A stretch of 17,007 nucleotides of DNA from an uncultured Collinsella sp. (GTDB lineage Bacteria; Actinomycetota; Coriobacteriia; Coriobacteriales; Coriobacteriaceae), in contig CAUASQ010000021.1 of assembly GCA_958431945.1 (NCBI GenBank), positions 1 to 17,007 of the forward strand, written 5' to 3'. The notes beneath the pieces were generated by a model. The model worked only from the letters and a program-made list of their open reading frames with translations, had not been told where the DNA came from and did not search any database. Shown here one piece after another: positions 1-7,015 of this stretch (its first letter is position 1; each line of letters starts with the position of its first letter). The translations under genes were made by a program, and so were the position numbers.

Positions 1-326
1 TGGACGACTCCACCAGCGCCGTCGACACCAAGACCGACGCCAAGATTCGCGCAGGGTTGGCAAGCTATCTGCCCAACACGACCAAGCTCATCATCGCCCA
101 GCGCATTAGCTCCGTGCAGGACGCCGACCGCATCATCGTCATGGAGGGTGGCCGTATCGCGCAGATCGGCAACCATGACGAGCTGCTTAAGACAAGCGAG
201 ATCTACCGCGAGACCTTTACCTCGCAAAACAAGATGTCTGCCGAAGGCGAAGGAGCCGTCGAGGCCGACACCGAGGCATCCGTAACGCAAGCTCAGACCC
301 AGGAAGGAGGCGAGGCACATGAGTAA
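1..326 (+). CDS. ABC exporter half-transporter, degenerate-site subunit (5' end outside window)
   Basis: Only the C-terminal part of the nucleotide-binding domain is present; the frame is open to the left edge, with the first full codon at nt 3. The visible Walker B/D-loop region reads DDSTSAVD, so the usual catalytic Glu after Walker B is Asp. The switch (H-loop) segment reads IIAQRISSV, with Gln where His is expected. These two changes mark the non-catalytic subunit of heterodimeric type I exporters such as TM287 of TM287/288. A tail of about 30 residues rich in Glu, Ala and Gln follows the domain. The stop codon lies inside the next gene (8-bp overlap), so the two halves are almost certainly co-translated and pair in the membrane. 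The substrate is unknown; drugs, peptides or lipids are all possible. Confidence 0.9.
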   Translation, partial: DDSTSAVDTKTDAKIRAGLASYLPNTTKLIIAQRISSVQDADRIIVMEGGRIAQIGNHDELLKTSEIYRETFTSQNKMSAEGEGAVEADTEASVTQAQTQEGGEAHE

Positions 327-2238
327 GGCAACGACCGCCGAGCGCGCACTCAACCGCAAGGGCGGCACCATGTCGCGCCTCATCAAGACGCTCTTTGGCT
401 TCTACCCCGTGCTTTTGCCCCTCGTCGTTGTCGGCGTGGTGCTCTGCGCCATCATCAACTCCATCGGCGCGACCTTCCTTCAGAGCGCCCTGCAGATTAT
501 TAGCGAATCGTGGCAGTCGGGCGATTGGACGACCGCGCAGCCCAAGATTCTGCAGCTCGTGACCACCCTCGCCTGCATCTACGGCGTCGGCATCCTGTCC
601 TCGCTGTTCTGGAACCGCGCCATGGCCATCGTCACGCAGGGCTCGCTCGAGAAGCTGCGCGAGAAGATGTTCAACCGCATGCAGGACCTGCCGATCCGCT
701 ACTTCGACACGCACCAGCGCGGCGACATCATGAGCCACTACACCAACGACATCGACACGCTGCGCCAGATGATCAGCCAGTCGCTGCCCAACCTGCTCAT
801 GACGATCATCATCATCGTCACGGTGTTCTTTATCATGCTGTACTACAGCGTGTGGATGTGCCTGGTCATCATCGGCGGCGTCGCCTTTATGACCTTTATG
901 ACCAAGCTGCTCGGCTCCAACTCCGCGCGCTTCTTCATTGCACAGCAGACCGAGCTCGGCGTGGTCGAGGGCCATATCGAGGAGGTCATGAACGGCCAGA
1001 AGGTCGTCAAGGCGTTCTGCCACGAGTCTGCCGCCGAGGCCGATTTTGACGAGCGCAACGAAAAGCTCTTCGAGGTCTCGCAGAAGGCCAACATGTACGC
1101 CAACATCCTCATGCCTATCCTTATGAACCTGGGCAATCTGCTCTACGTGCTGGTCGCACTGGCGGGCGGCATTTTCCTGGCGCTGGGCGTGCCCAACCTG
1201 AGCATCTCGGGCATGGCGCTGTCCATCGCCGTCGTAGTGCCGTTCCTCAATATGACCAAGCAGTTCTGCGGACAGATCGGTCAGATCTCGCAGCAGATCA
1301 ACGCCGTGGTCATGGGCCTCGCCGGCGCCGACCGCATCTTTGAGCTCATCGACGAGGAGCCCGAAGCCGACGAAGGCTACGTGACACTCGTCAACGCGCA
1401 GGTCAACCCCGACACCTGGCAGCTCGAGGAGGCTGACCACCACACCGGCATGTGGGCGTGGAAACATCCGCACCGCGCAACCGGCGAGATCGAGTACGTA
1501 CCGCTGCGCGGCGACCTGGTCATGGACAACGTCGACTTTGGTTACACGCCCGACCACGAGGTGCTGCACGGCGTGTCCGTGTTTGCCAAGCCGGGCCAGA
1601 AGGTCGCGTTTGTCGGCGCCACCGGTGCCGGTAAGACGACCATCACCAACCTCATCAACCGCTTCTATGACATCGCCGACGGCAAGATCCGCTACGACGG
1701 CATCAACGTCAACAAGATCCGCAAGGCCGATCTGCGCCGAAGCCTGGGCGTGGTGCTGCAGGACGTGAACCTGTTCACCGGCACCGTGATGGACAACATC
1801 CGCTACGGCAACCTGGACGCCACCGACGAGGAATGCATCGCGGCGGCAAAGCTCGCCGGAGCCGACGACTTTATCACCCGCCTGCCTGACGGCTACGACA
1901 CCATGCTCACCGGTAACGGTGCCCAGCTTTCGCAGGGCCAGCGCCAGCTGATTTCGATCGCGCGCGCCGCCGTCGCCGATCCGCCGGCAATGATTCTGGA
2001 TGAGGCCACGAGCTCCATCGACACCCGCACCGAGGCCATCGTGCAGGCAGGCATGGACAAGCTCATGGAGGGCCGCACGACGTTTGTCATCGCGCACCGC
2101 CTGTCCACCGTGCGCAACTCCGACGCGATCATCTGTCTGGACCATGGCCGCATTATCGAGCGCGGTAACCACGACGAGCTGATCGCCAAGCGCGGGTATT
2201 ACTACCAGCTCTACACCGGAGCGTTTGAGCTGGAGTAG
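319..2238 (+). CDS. ABC exporter half-transporter, catalytic subunit (permease + ATPase)
   Basis: This is a 639-residue type I exporter half with an N-terminal transmembrane domain (about residues 20-340) and a C-terminal ATPase domain. Visible motifs are Walker A GATGAGKTT at 433-441, Q-loop Gln481, signature LSQGQ at 537-541, Walker B MILDE ending at Glu562, the D-loop SSID, and H-loop His593. All catalytic residues are present, unlike in the upstream partner, which matches TM288/YfiC-type subunits. There is an insert of about 50 residues between the transmembrane and ATPase domains (about 345-400), somewhat longer than usual. The ATG at 319 is chosen because AGGAAGGAGG lies 8 nt upstream; Met19 (nt 373) is a weaker alternative. 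The gene overlaps the upstream gene by 8 bp and is followed by a terminator at 2365-2399. Its predicted role is ATP-driven export across the cytoplasmic membrane as a heterodimer. Confidence 0.95.
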   Translation: MSKATTAERALNRKGGTMSRLIKTLFGFYPVLLPLVVVGVVLCAIINSIGATFLQSALQIISESWQSGDWTTAQPKILQLVTTLACIYGVGILSSLFWNRAMAIVTQGSLEKLREKMFNRMQDLPIRYFDTHQRGDIMSHYTNDIDTLRQMISQSLPNLLMTIIIIVTVFFIMLYYSVWMCLVIIGGVAFMTFMTKLLGSNSARFFIAQQTELGVVEGHIEEVMNGQKVVKAFCHESAAEADFDERNEKLFEVSQKANMYANILMPILMNLGNLLYVLVALAGGIFLALGVPNLSISGMALSIAVVVPFLNMTKQFCGQIGQISQQINAVVMGLAGADRIFELIDEEPEADEGYVTLVNAQVNPDTWQLEEADHHTGMWAWKHPHRATGEIEYVPLRGDLVMDNVDFGYTPDHEVLHGVSVFAKPGQKVAFVGATGAGKTTITNLINRFYDIADGKIRYDGINVNKIRKADLRRSLGVVLQDVNLFTGTVMDNIRYGNLDATDEECIAAAKLAGADDFITRLPDGYDTMLTGNGAQLSQGQRQLISIARAAVADPPAMILDEATSSIDTRTEAIVQAGMDKLMEGRTTFVIAHRLSTVRNSDAIICLDHGRIIERGNHDELIAKRGYYYQLYTGAFELE

Positions 2239-2257
2239 TTCGGCCCGCCGAGACGGC

Positions 2258-2322
2258 CGATTTGCCGCTCATTCGTCGGGCATGACCCTAAGGTCAATGC
2301 CCTCCTCTTTCGGGGCAAATCG
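2258..2322 (+). repeat. Nested inverted repeats downstream of the exporter gene
   Basis: The outer arms CGATTTGCC (2258-2266) and GGCAAATCG (2314-2322) are perfect 9-bp complements. Between them is an inner hairpin: GGGCATGACC (2278-2287), loop CTAA, then GGTCA-A-TGCCC (2292-2302), ten pairs with one bulged A. In RNA this would fold into a two-stem structure in the 3' untranslated region. No T-run follows, so it is not itself a terminator. It may be an RNA processing or stability element, or a protein binding site; the function is unknown. Confidence 0.45.
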
Positions 2323-2364
2323 ACTCATCTCAGCGACCCAAACACAATGCGCCGCAACGAATAA

Positions 2365-2399
2365 AGCCTCCGCAGCCACACGGGCTGCGGAGGCTTTTC
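2365..2399 (+). terminator. Rho-independent terminator, possibly bidirectional
   Basis: A perfect 13-bp stem (2365-2377 with 2383-2395) encloses a 5-nt loop and is followed by TTTTCT on the plus strand. Read on the minus strand the stem is followed by TTTATT. It lies between convergent genes, so it can end both the exporter transcript and the diguanylate cyclase transcript. Confidence 0.88.
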
Positions 2400-2418
2400 T
2401 ATGCCCTCTGTTACAGGC

Positions 2419-3510
2419 TTACCGCTCCTCGCGTTGCGGCCCAACTGCCTCGGCTGTCTTTACGCGGTTCTTGTCGATGTACATGTTTTTGTCGGCTTGG
2501 GAAAAGAGCTCGCGCATCGTAGGCGGTTCATCAAAATCACTGGAAAGCGCATAGCCCACCGCATAGCTAATAGGCATGTCGGGGTGAGCCTCGGAATACT
2601 CGTTCACGTTCGCACGAACCCGAGCGAGACAGGACTCCACGGCAGCTCGATCGGCATCCCACAGCACCGCGATAAACTCATCGCCGCCGTCGCGACCCAC
2701 GAAGCAGGTCTCGGACGACACACGCCCCAGCTGCCGGGCAAAAGAGCGGATGTATTCGTCGCCCTTCTCGTGACCAAAGCTGTTATTGACCGCATGCAGA
2801 TTGTTAAGGTCGAAAACGCACACCGCAACGGGCGCCTCCGCGGAAACAGGCTGCTCCTGCCCCAAGATCTCCTCGCACTTGTTCTTGTTGGGCAGTCCCG
2901 TGGCTCCGTCGAGATAGACTTTGCTCTGCAGTTCGCGATTGAGCGCGGCAGTTCGCACCGCGCGAACAAGTTCAACCGCAAAGGCCGCCACCAATCCCAT
3001 GATGTCGATGATCACCAAGCCCTCGAGATAGTTGAGCGCCGACGCCTTCTCCTGAGAGTAGTCCTCTGCGAGTCGCGTAGCATCGTCGCAAATGCCAAAG
3101 AACTCCTCGCTCATAGAGATGATGTCGGTGTTCTCATAGCCGACTTCGCGCACGCGGATGATCTCGGTGCAAAGCTCATCAAAATAATTAGCAAGCTCGG
3201 TCATTTTTGCCTGATACTCGTCGTCGTCGAGACGGACGAGGTTGAGGTCGTCACTTCCGTAACGCAAACCGTTGATGTATGAATCCACGGCTTTGAGCAG
3301 GTCATCTTGAGGCTGGCCCGCGTCCTCGAGCTTAACGATTCGCTGCGTGGTACCGCGCACCAGACCGGCGTAGTTGACCACGCGCGCCGTGCCCTGGATA
3401 TCGGAGACGAGCAGCATAACGTTGATGAAGAAGAAGATGAGAACTGCCGTGAGCACCATCATGAGCAGGCGCACCGCCTGGCTGGCCTTCTTGGCGACAG
3501 AGGTATTCAC
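2419..3510 (-). CDS. Membrane-bound diguanylate cyclase (GGDEF domain)
   Basis: The protein has about 363 residues. Transmembrane segment 1 (about 12-35) is followed by an extracytoplasmic, mostly helical region of about 125 residues containing NYAGLVRGTTQRI, which resembles PilJ/NarX-type sensor helices. Transmembrane segment 2 (about 163-183) then leads into a GGDEF domain (about 199-349). The active-site motif GGDEF is intact at 275-279, and the metal-binding stretch FDLNN and the FGHEKGDE motif are present, so cyclic-di-GMP synthesis is predicted. The position of the inhibitory RxxD site reads SETC, so product inhibition at that site is not expected. The GTG at 3510 is chosen because GGGGGAT lies about 8 nt upstream; the longer ATG start at 3567 has no ribosome binding site. 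The gene lies 120 bp downstream of the LysR gene on the same strand and could be read through from it. The signal sensed is unknown. Confidence 0.9.
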   Translation of the reverse strand: MNTSVAKKASQAVRLLMMVLTAVLIFFFINVMLLVSDIQGTARVVNYAGLVRGTTQRIVKLEDAGQPQDDLLKAVDSYINGLRYGSDDLNLVRLDDDEYQAKMTELANYFDELCTEIIRVREVGYENTDIISMSEEFFGICDDATRLAEDYSQEKASALNYLEGLVIIDIMGLVAAFAVELVRAVRTAALNRELQSKVYLDGATGLPNKNKCEEILGQEQPVSAEAPVAVCVFDLNNLHAVNNSFGHEKGDEYIRSFARQLGRVSSETCFVGRDGGDEFIAVLWDADRAAVESCLARVRANVNEYSEAHPDMPISYAVGYALSSDFDEPPTMRELFSQADKNMYIDKNRVKTAEAVGPQREER

Positions 3511-3630
3511 AAGTTCAATCCCCCAAATGGCAAAAGAGTAGGTGGCGCATAGCGTCTTGTAAATCATGCGGGGTCAACTCTACCAGATGATTTTTCTAGG
3601 ACGGGGATTAAAGAATCATCGACACGATAG

Positions 3631-4509
3631 CTATTTGAGAAGCTGAGCCATGGCGTTCACGAATTTTTGGACTTGGAGGGTGGGCTCGAGCGGGTAGTGC
3701 AGAAAGACTGGCACCTCGCGGCCGCACAGGAACGGCACGCCCACAAAGGCCGGGTGCACCCCCGACCACGCTCCGCAGGTGAGCACCGCGTCACCCTTTT
3801 CCTCCGCCTCGTTAAAGAGCGCAAAGTCGAAGCTATCCACGTCGATCACATCCACGCCGCCGTCGGCCAACAGATCGATACGCAGGCTGTCCATAGCGTC
3901 GTTGCCGTGACGGAGCACGCGCAGGCGCATGCCCTCCAAGTCGGCAACCGTGATGCGCGTCTTGCGCGCCAGCGGGCTCGTGCGCGGCAGGTCGATATAA
4001 AACGGCACGTTGACAATGCGGAGCTTTTGGCAGGCGTCACCCCAGCGCGGGGTCGAAAAACTCGACTGCACCACATCGACCTCACGACCGAGGCTGCGCA
4101 TGACGGTCTCGCGCTCGTCATAGAGGTCGCTTACCGGCACGATCTCAAATCGCAGCGACGGTTCCAGCTCGTGTACGCCCGACCACATCGACAGCGTTTG
4201 GCGCCCCGGGCACATCATCGACACACCCAGACGCACAGCACCGCCATCGCCCGCCGCGCGTCGGGCGCGGCGCAGCGCGTCCTCGGACTGCCGCATGATC
4301 GAGCGCGCGTCGTCCACCAGCAGAGCGCCCGCCGGCGTCACCTTAACACCCGAATGCGAGCGCTCGAACAACGTGATGCCAAACTCGGCCTCGAAACCCG
4401 ACACCTGTTTGACGAGCGCCGGGGTCGACACGCGCAATTTTGCCGCCGCACGTGAGAAGCTTCCCAGCTCCGCGGCGGCCGATATGGCCTCGAGTCGTCG
4501 ATCGTACAC
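3631..4509 (-). CDS. LysR-family transcriptional regulator
   Basis: The protein has about 292 residues, usual for the family. The N-terminal helix-turn-helix begins almost at once (YDRRLEAISAAAELGSFSRAA, then LRVSTPALVKQVSGFEAEFG), with the typical arrangement of about 60 residues. A linker helix rich in Arg and Ala follows (about 80-90), then a substrate-binding-protein-like effector domain to the C terminus. The GTG at 4509 is preferred over the ATG at 4542 because GGGAG lies 6 nt upstream, and because family members usually start just before this sequence. The gene is divergent from the dehydrogenase/MFS/oxidoreductase set at 4743-8056 and very likely regulates it in response to a pathway metabolite. 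This follows the classic LysR arrangement; the effector cannot be read from the sequence. Confidence 0.92.
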   Translation of the reverse strand: MYDRRLEAISAAAELGSFSRAAAKLRVSTPALVKQVSGFEAEFGITLFERSHSGVKVTPAGALLVDDARSIMRQSEDALRRARRAAGDGGAVRLGVSMMCPGRQTLSMWSGVHELEPSLRFEIVPVSDLYDERETVMRSLGREVDVVQSSFSTPRWGDACQKLRIVNVPFYIDLPRTSPLARKTRITVADLEGMRLRVLRHGNDAMDSLRIDLLADGGVDVIDVDSFDFALFNEAEEKGDAVLTCGAWSGVHPAFVGVPFLCGREVPVFLHYPLEPTLQVQKFVNAMAQLLK

Positions 4510-4607
4510 GTCAATCTCCCGTTTTCGCGCCTGTGAACGCATGGCGCCACAGGGGGTCTTTTTGGCAGGTCACACACTCAATTAAAGGCGCATTGTCTTG
4601 CGAGCTA

Positions 4608-4622
4608 TAAACCATTGGTTAA
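4608..4622. promoter_or_regulatory. Candidate LysR operator (AACCA-T-TGGTT palindrome)
   Basis: The perfect 5-bp arms AACCA (4610-4614) and TGGTT (4616-4620) sit in an AT-rich context between the divergent genes. The centre lies about 65 bp upstream of the predicted start of the plus-strand transcript (about 4680), the usual place for a LysR recognition site. It also lies next to the predicted start of the regulator's own transcript (about 4620), which would allow autorepression. It does not fit the T-N11-A consensus exactly, so this is a candidate only. Confidence 0.4.
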
Positions 4623-4626
4623 CGCC

Positions 4627-4635
4627 ATTCTAACA
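4627..4635 (-). promoter_or_regulatory. Candidate promoter of the LysR gene (extended -10)
   Basis: On the minus strand the sequence reads TGTTAGAAT, an extended -10 element (TG-N-TAGAAT, five of six matches to TATAAT). Only a poor -35 (TTGCGC, 19-bp spacing) lies upstream, which is tolerable for an extended -10 promoter. Transcription would start near 4620. Confidence 0.4.
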
Positions 4636-4644
4636 AATATGCAA

Positions 4645-4673
4645 TTCACCTGCGCAAATGTAAAGCATACGAT
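4645..4673 (+). promoter_or_regulatory. Candidate promoter of the dehydrogenase/MFS/oxidoreductase operon
   Basis: A -35 like TTCACC (4645-4650) and a -10 like TACGAT (4668-4673) are separated by exactly 17 bp, each with four of six consensus matches. The predicted start is near 4680, giving a leader of about 60 nt. The weak match suits a promoter that needs an activator such as the divergent LysR protein. Confidence 0.45.
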
Positions 4674-4689
4674 AACCAGCGAAAACCAC

Positions 4690-4716
4690 GTGGGTCGATT
4701 AATGGGAGCGACCCAC
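4690..4716 (+). repeat. Inverted repeat/hairpin in the operon leader
   Basis: The perfect 8-bp arms GTGGGTCG (4690-4697) and CGACCCAC (4709-4716) flank an 11-nt spacer. It lies just downstream of the predicted transcript start and about 14 nt before the ribosome binding site (AAGGGA, 4730-4735). It could be a second operator site for the regulator or a leader RNA hairpin. Confidence 0.5.
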
Positions 4717-4742
4717 CGGGAGGCACAAGAAGGGAAGTTCCT

Positions 4743-5624
4743 ATGAGCAATTGGCTTAAGCTCGAGGGCGATGTCTGCGCCGTGACTGGCGCGCTCGGCG
4801 GTATGGGCGTCGAGATTTGCCGCGAGTTCGCCCGCAACGGCGCCAACGTCGTCCTGCTCGATCTGGACGAGGAAAAGGTCAAGGCCGCAGCCGCCGACCT
4901 CGCCGCCGAGTTTGGCATCCACGCCGAGGGCTACAAGATGAACGCCACCGACGAGGCCGAGGTTCAGGCCGCCGTCGACGCCACCATCGCCGACTTCGGC
5001 CGTGTCGACGTCCTCGTCAACACCGCCGGCATCCTGCGCTTCGCCGCCATGGAGGACCTGCCGCTGAGCGACTGGGAGCAGGTGCTCAACGTCAACCTCA
5101 CCGGCTACTTCATCACCTCGCAGCGCTTTGGTCGCGAGATGATCAAGGCCGGCCAGGGCCGCCTAGTTCACATCTCGACCGTCGCCAGCCACTCCCCCGA
5201 GACGTTCTCGGGCGTGTACAGCTCCACCAAGGCGGGCGTCAACATGATGTCCAAGATGCTGGCTGCCGAGTGGGGCCCCTACGGCGTGCGCTCCAACTGC
5301 GTCGAGCCCTGCTTCGTTAAGACCCCGATGTCGGCCAATTTCTACGCCGACCCCGAGGTCGAAAAGAGCCGCAGCCGCCTCATCGCCACGCGCCGCATCG
5401 GCGAGGTCAGCGATATCGCCAACGCCGTCATGTTCCTGGCGTCCAAGCGCTCGGACTTTACCACCGGCGACGCCATCAAGGTCGATGGCGGCTTCTCCAA
5501 CATGATGGGCGACCTCACCGCCAAGCCCGGCGGCCGTCGCGCCTATGCCGACAACTACCTTAAGAACAAGGGTGTCGAGCTCTGGTCCGATGAGTCCGGC
5601 GTCGCCAAGCCGACTGACCAGTAA
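4743..5624 (+). CDS. Short-chain dehydrogenase/reductase (SDR), NAD-type
   Basis: The protein has 293 residues and a classical SDR fold. The dinucleotide-binding motif TGALGGMG is at 15-22, Asp40 at the end of the second strand favours NAD(H) over NADP(H), NTAG is at 93-96, and the active-site Asn is Asn118. The YxxxK motif is Tyr159/Lys163. The catalytic Ser position, 13 residues before the Tyr, is Thr146 (HISTVAS), an uncommon substitution. The core ends at about residue 253 (IKVDGGFSN); a C-terminal extension of about 40 residues (GDLTAKPGGRR onward) is longer than in FabG-like proteins. The ATG follows AAGGGA by 7 nt. It is the first gene of the LysR-linked set and probably oxidises a hydroxyl group of the substrate imported by the next gene. 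Substrate class (polyol, sugar acid, steroid or other) cannot be decided. Confidence 0.92.
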   Translation: MSNWLKLEGDVCAVTGALGGMGVEICREFARNGANVVLLDLDEEKVKAAAADLAAEFGIHAEGYKMNATDEAEVQAAVDATIADFGRVDVLVNTAGILRFAAMEDLPLSDWEQVLNVNLTGYFITSQRFGREMIKAGQGRLVHISTVASHSPETFSGVYSSTKAGVNMMSKMLAAEWGPYGVRSNCVEPCFVKTPMSANFYADPEVEKSRSRLIATRRIGEVSDIANAVMFLASKRSDFTTGDAIKVDGGFSNMMGDLTAKPGGRRAYADNYLKNKGVELWSDESGVAKPTDQ

Positions 5625-5636
5625 ACCAACCTGACA

Positions 5637-5666
5637 GGGAGGCCCGCGGACACGCCCGCTCCTCCC
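5637..5666 (+). repeat. Imperfect hairpin between SDR and MFS genes
   Basis: GGGAGG (5637-5642) pairs with CCTCCC (5661-5666), with a further GCGG/CCGC pairing inside. No T-run follows, so it is more likely an mRNA stability or processing structure than a terminator. The downstream MFS gene can still be part of the same transcript. Confidence 0.35.
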
Positions 5667-5689
5667 CCGTATCGATTAGAAAGAGTCCA

Positions 5690-6946
5690 ATGGCTTCCAC
5701 CAACTCCAACAAGGGTCGCGCCGTCGTGCTTTCCGCCGCGTGCGTCACCATGTTCTTCATCAGCTCCATCGCGCTGTATTCCGTCGTGAGCAAGAACCTA
5801 CTCGCCGTCTACCCCGAGTGGTCCAGCGCTCTTACCTGGGCCTTCCCGGTCTTTCAGACCATCATGGCCGTGACGGGCATCTTCGCCGGCCGCATCTCCG
5901 ATAAGATCGGCCCGCGCAACGTCGTTATCGCCGCCGCCGTGTGCTACGGCCTGGGCTGGTTCATGTCCGGCACCGTCACCGAGCCGTGGCAGTTCTACCT
6001 GTGGTTCTCGCTCGTCGCCGCCATCGGCAACGGCCTGGGCTACAACCCCGCGCTCACCACCGGTCAAAAGTGGTTCATCGACAAAAAGGGCCTTGCCTCC
6101 GGCATCACCCTGGCCGCTTCGACCGCCGGCCCCGCCGTGCTGTCCCCGGTGCTCGCCTCGTTGCTCATCCCGAGCCTGGGCATCTTTGGCGCCCTTAAGG
6201 CGCTCGGCGTCATCTTCTTTGTGACGATTGCTGCCTCCGCCCTGTTCCTGAAGGCCCCCGAGGCCGGTTGGCTGCCCGAGGGCTTCGAGGCCCCCAAGGG
6301 CGGCGCGCACGCCGGCACCTTCGGCGACCTCACCCCGGGCGAGATGGTCAAGACCCCGCGCTTCTGGGTCCTCATCGTCACCTTCGCCTTTGCCGCCACC
6401 GCGGGCACCCTGCTCGTGGGCAAGGTTGCCTCCATCGCCGCCGTCCAGCTCTTCGCCGACCCCACGAGCGCCGCGGCCGTCGCCCTCGGCGGTGTGGTGG
6501 TCTCCATCAACACCTGCGCCAACTTGGTTGGCCGCCTGTCCTTTGGCCAGATCATCGACAAGCTCGGCGCCTATAAGTCGCTGCTCATCAGCCTTGTCGT
6601 CACTATCGTCGCACTCGTCATCATGTCGATGAGCTTTACGCAGAGCATGTTCTTTGTGGCGCTCGCCCTGCTCGGCTTTAGCTTTGGCGCCCTGCTCGTC
6701 ATCTACCCGCCGCTCACCGGTGGCGCCTTTGGCACCAGCAACATCGGCGTCAACTACGGCATCATGTTTTTAGGCTATGCCGCTTCCACCTGGATCAGCC
6801 AGCCCATCACCGCCGTGCTGTATCACGCCGAGGCCGGCAGCGCCGCCTACCAGCAGTCCTTCTACGGCGCCATCGTGATCGCCGCCATCGCCGTCGTGCT
6901 CACCGTCTACATGATGGTCTCCGACAGCAAGAAGAAGTCCGCCTAG
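5690..6946 (+). CDS. MFS transporter, oxalate/formate antiporter (OFA)-like family
   Basis: The 418-residue protein has twelve predicted membrane segments. The MFS signature after helix 2 is visible as GRISDKIGPR (about 65-74), with a second-half counterpart GQIIDKLGAYKS. Features typical of the OxlT/YhjX group are the KWF-DKKGLASGI stretch between helices 4 and 5 and the NIGVNYGIMFLGYA stretch in the second half. Many members of this group carry small mono- or dicarboxylates, but substrate range is broad. The start ATG has only a weak purine-rich ribosome binding site (AGAAAGAG). The gene lies 65 bp after the dehydrogenase and 69 bp before the oxidoreductase on the same strand, so it probably imports their substrate or exports their product. 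Confidence 0.9.
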   Translation: MASTNSNKGRAVVLSAACVTMFFISSIALYSVVSKNLLAVYPEWSSALTWAFPVFQTIMAVTGIFAGRISDKIGPRNVVIAAAVCYGLGWFMSGTVTEPWQFYLWFSLVAAIGNGLGYNPALTTGQKWFIDKKGLASGITLAASTAGPAVLSPVLASLLIPSLGIFGALKALGVIFFVTIAASALFLKAPEAGWLPEGFEAPKGGAHAGTFGDLTPGEMVKTPRFWVLIVTFAFAATAGTLLVGKVASIAAVQLFADPTSAAAVALGGVVVSINTCANLVGRLSFGQIIDKLGAYKSLLISLVVTIVALVIMSMSFTQSMFFVALALLGFSFGALLVIYPPLTGGAFGTSNIGVNYGIMFLGYAASTWISQPITAVLYHAEAGSAAYQQSFYGAIVIAAIAVVLTVYMMVSDSKKKSA

Positions 6947-6954
6947 TTTTACCG

Positions 6955-6985
6955 ATGCGACAAAGGGACAGCCCCTTTGTCGCAT
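6955..6985. repeat. Perfect 13-bp hairpin between MFS and oxidoreductase genes
   Basis: Arms 6955-6967 (ATGCGACAAAGGG) and 6973-6985 are perfect complements around the 5-nt loop ACAGC. No T-run follows on the plus strand, so termination would be weak. The perfect symmetry and compact size suggest a REP-like intergenic palindrome, or an mRNA-protecting hairpin that sets unequal expression of MFS and oxidoreductase. Confidence 0.7.
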
Positions 6986-7015
6986 TCCACCGGTCACCAG
7001 TATTAAGGAGTCGAA

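Noticed and set aside
217..2172. 651-residue minus-strand open frame opposite the exporter gene
   Set aside because: It is an antisense shadow of a GC-rich gene: rich in His, Asp and Val, no recognisable domain, no ribosome binding site, and the plus-strand ABC exporter is unmistakable.
2401..3282. 293-residue plus-strand open frame opposite the GGDEF gene
   Set aside because: The minus strand holds the intact GGDEF motif and both membrane helices; this frame has no family features.
3586..3620. GATGATT/AATCATC inverted repeat between LysR and GGDEF genes as a terminator
   Set aside because: The stem is only 7 bp, AT-rich, with a 21-nt loop and no clear U-run; too weak to call.
4743..5624. 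SDR as a bile-acid hydroxysteroid dehydrogenase
   Set aside because: Gut actinobacteria have such enzymes, but nothing specific in this sequence supports it and it does not resemble the Collinsella 7-beta enzyme as I recall it.
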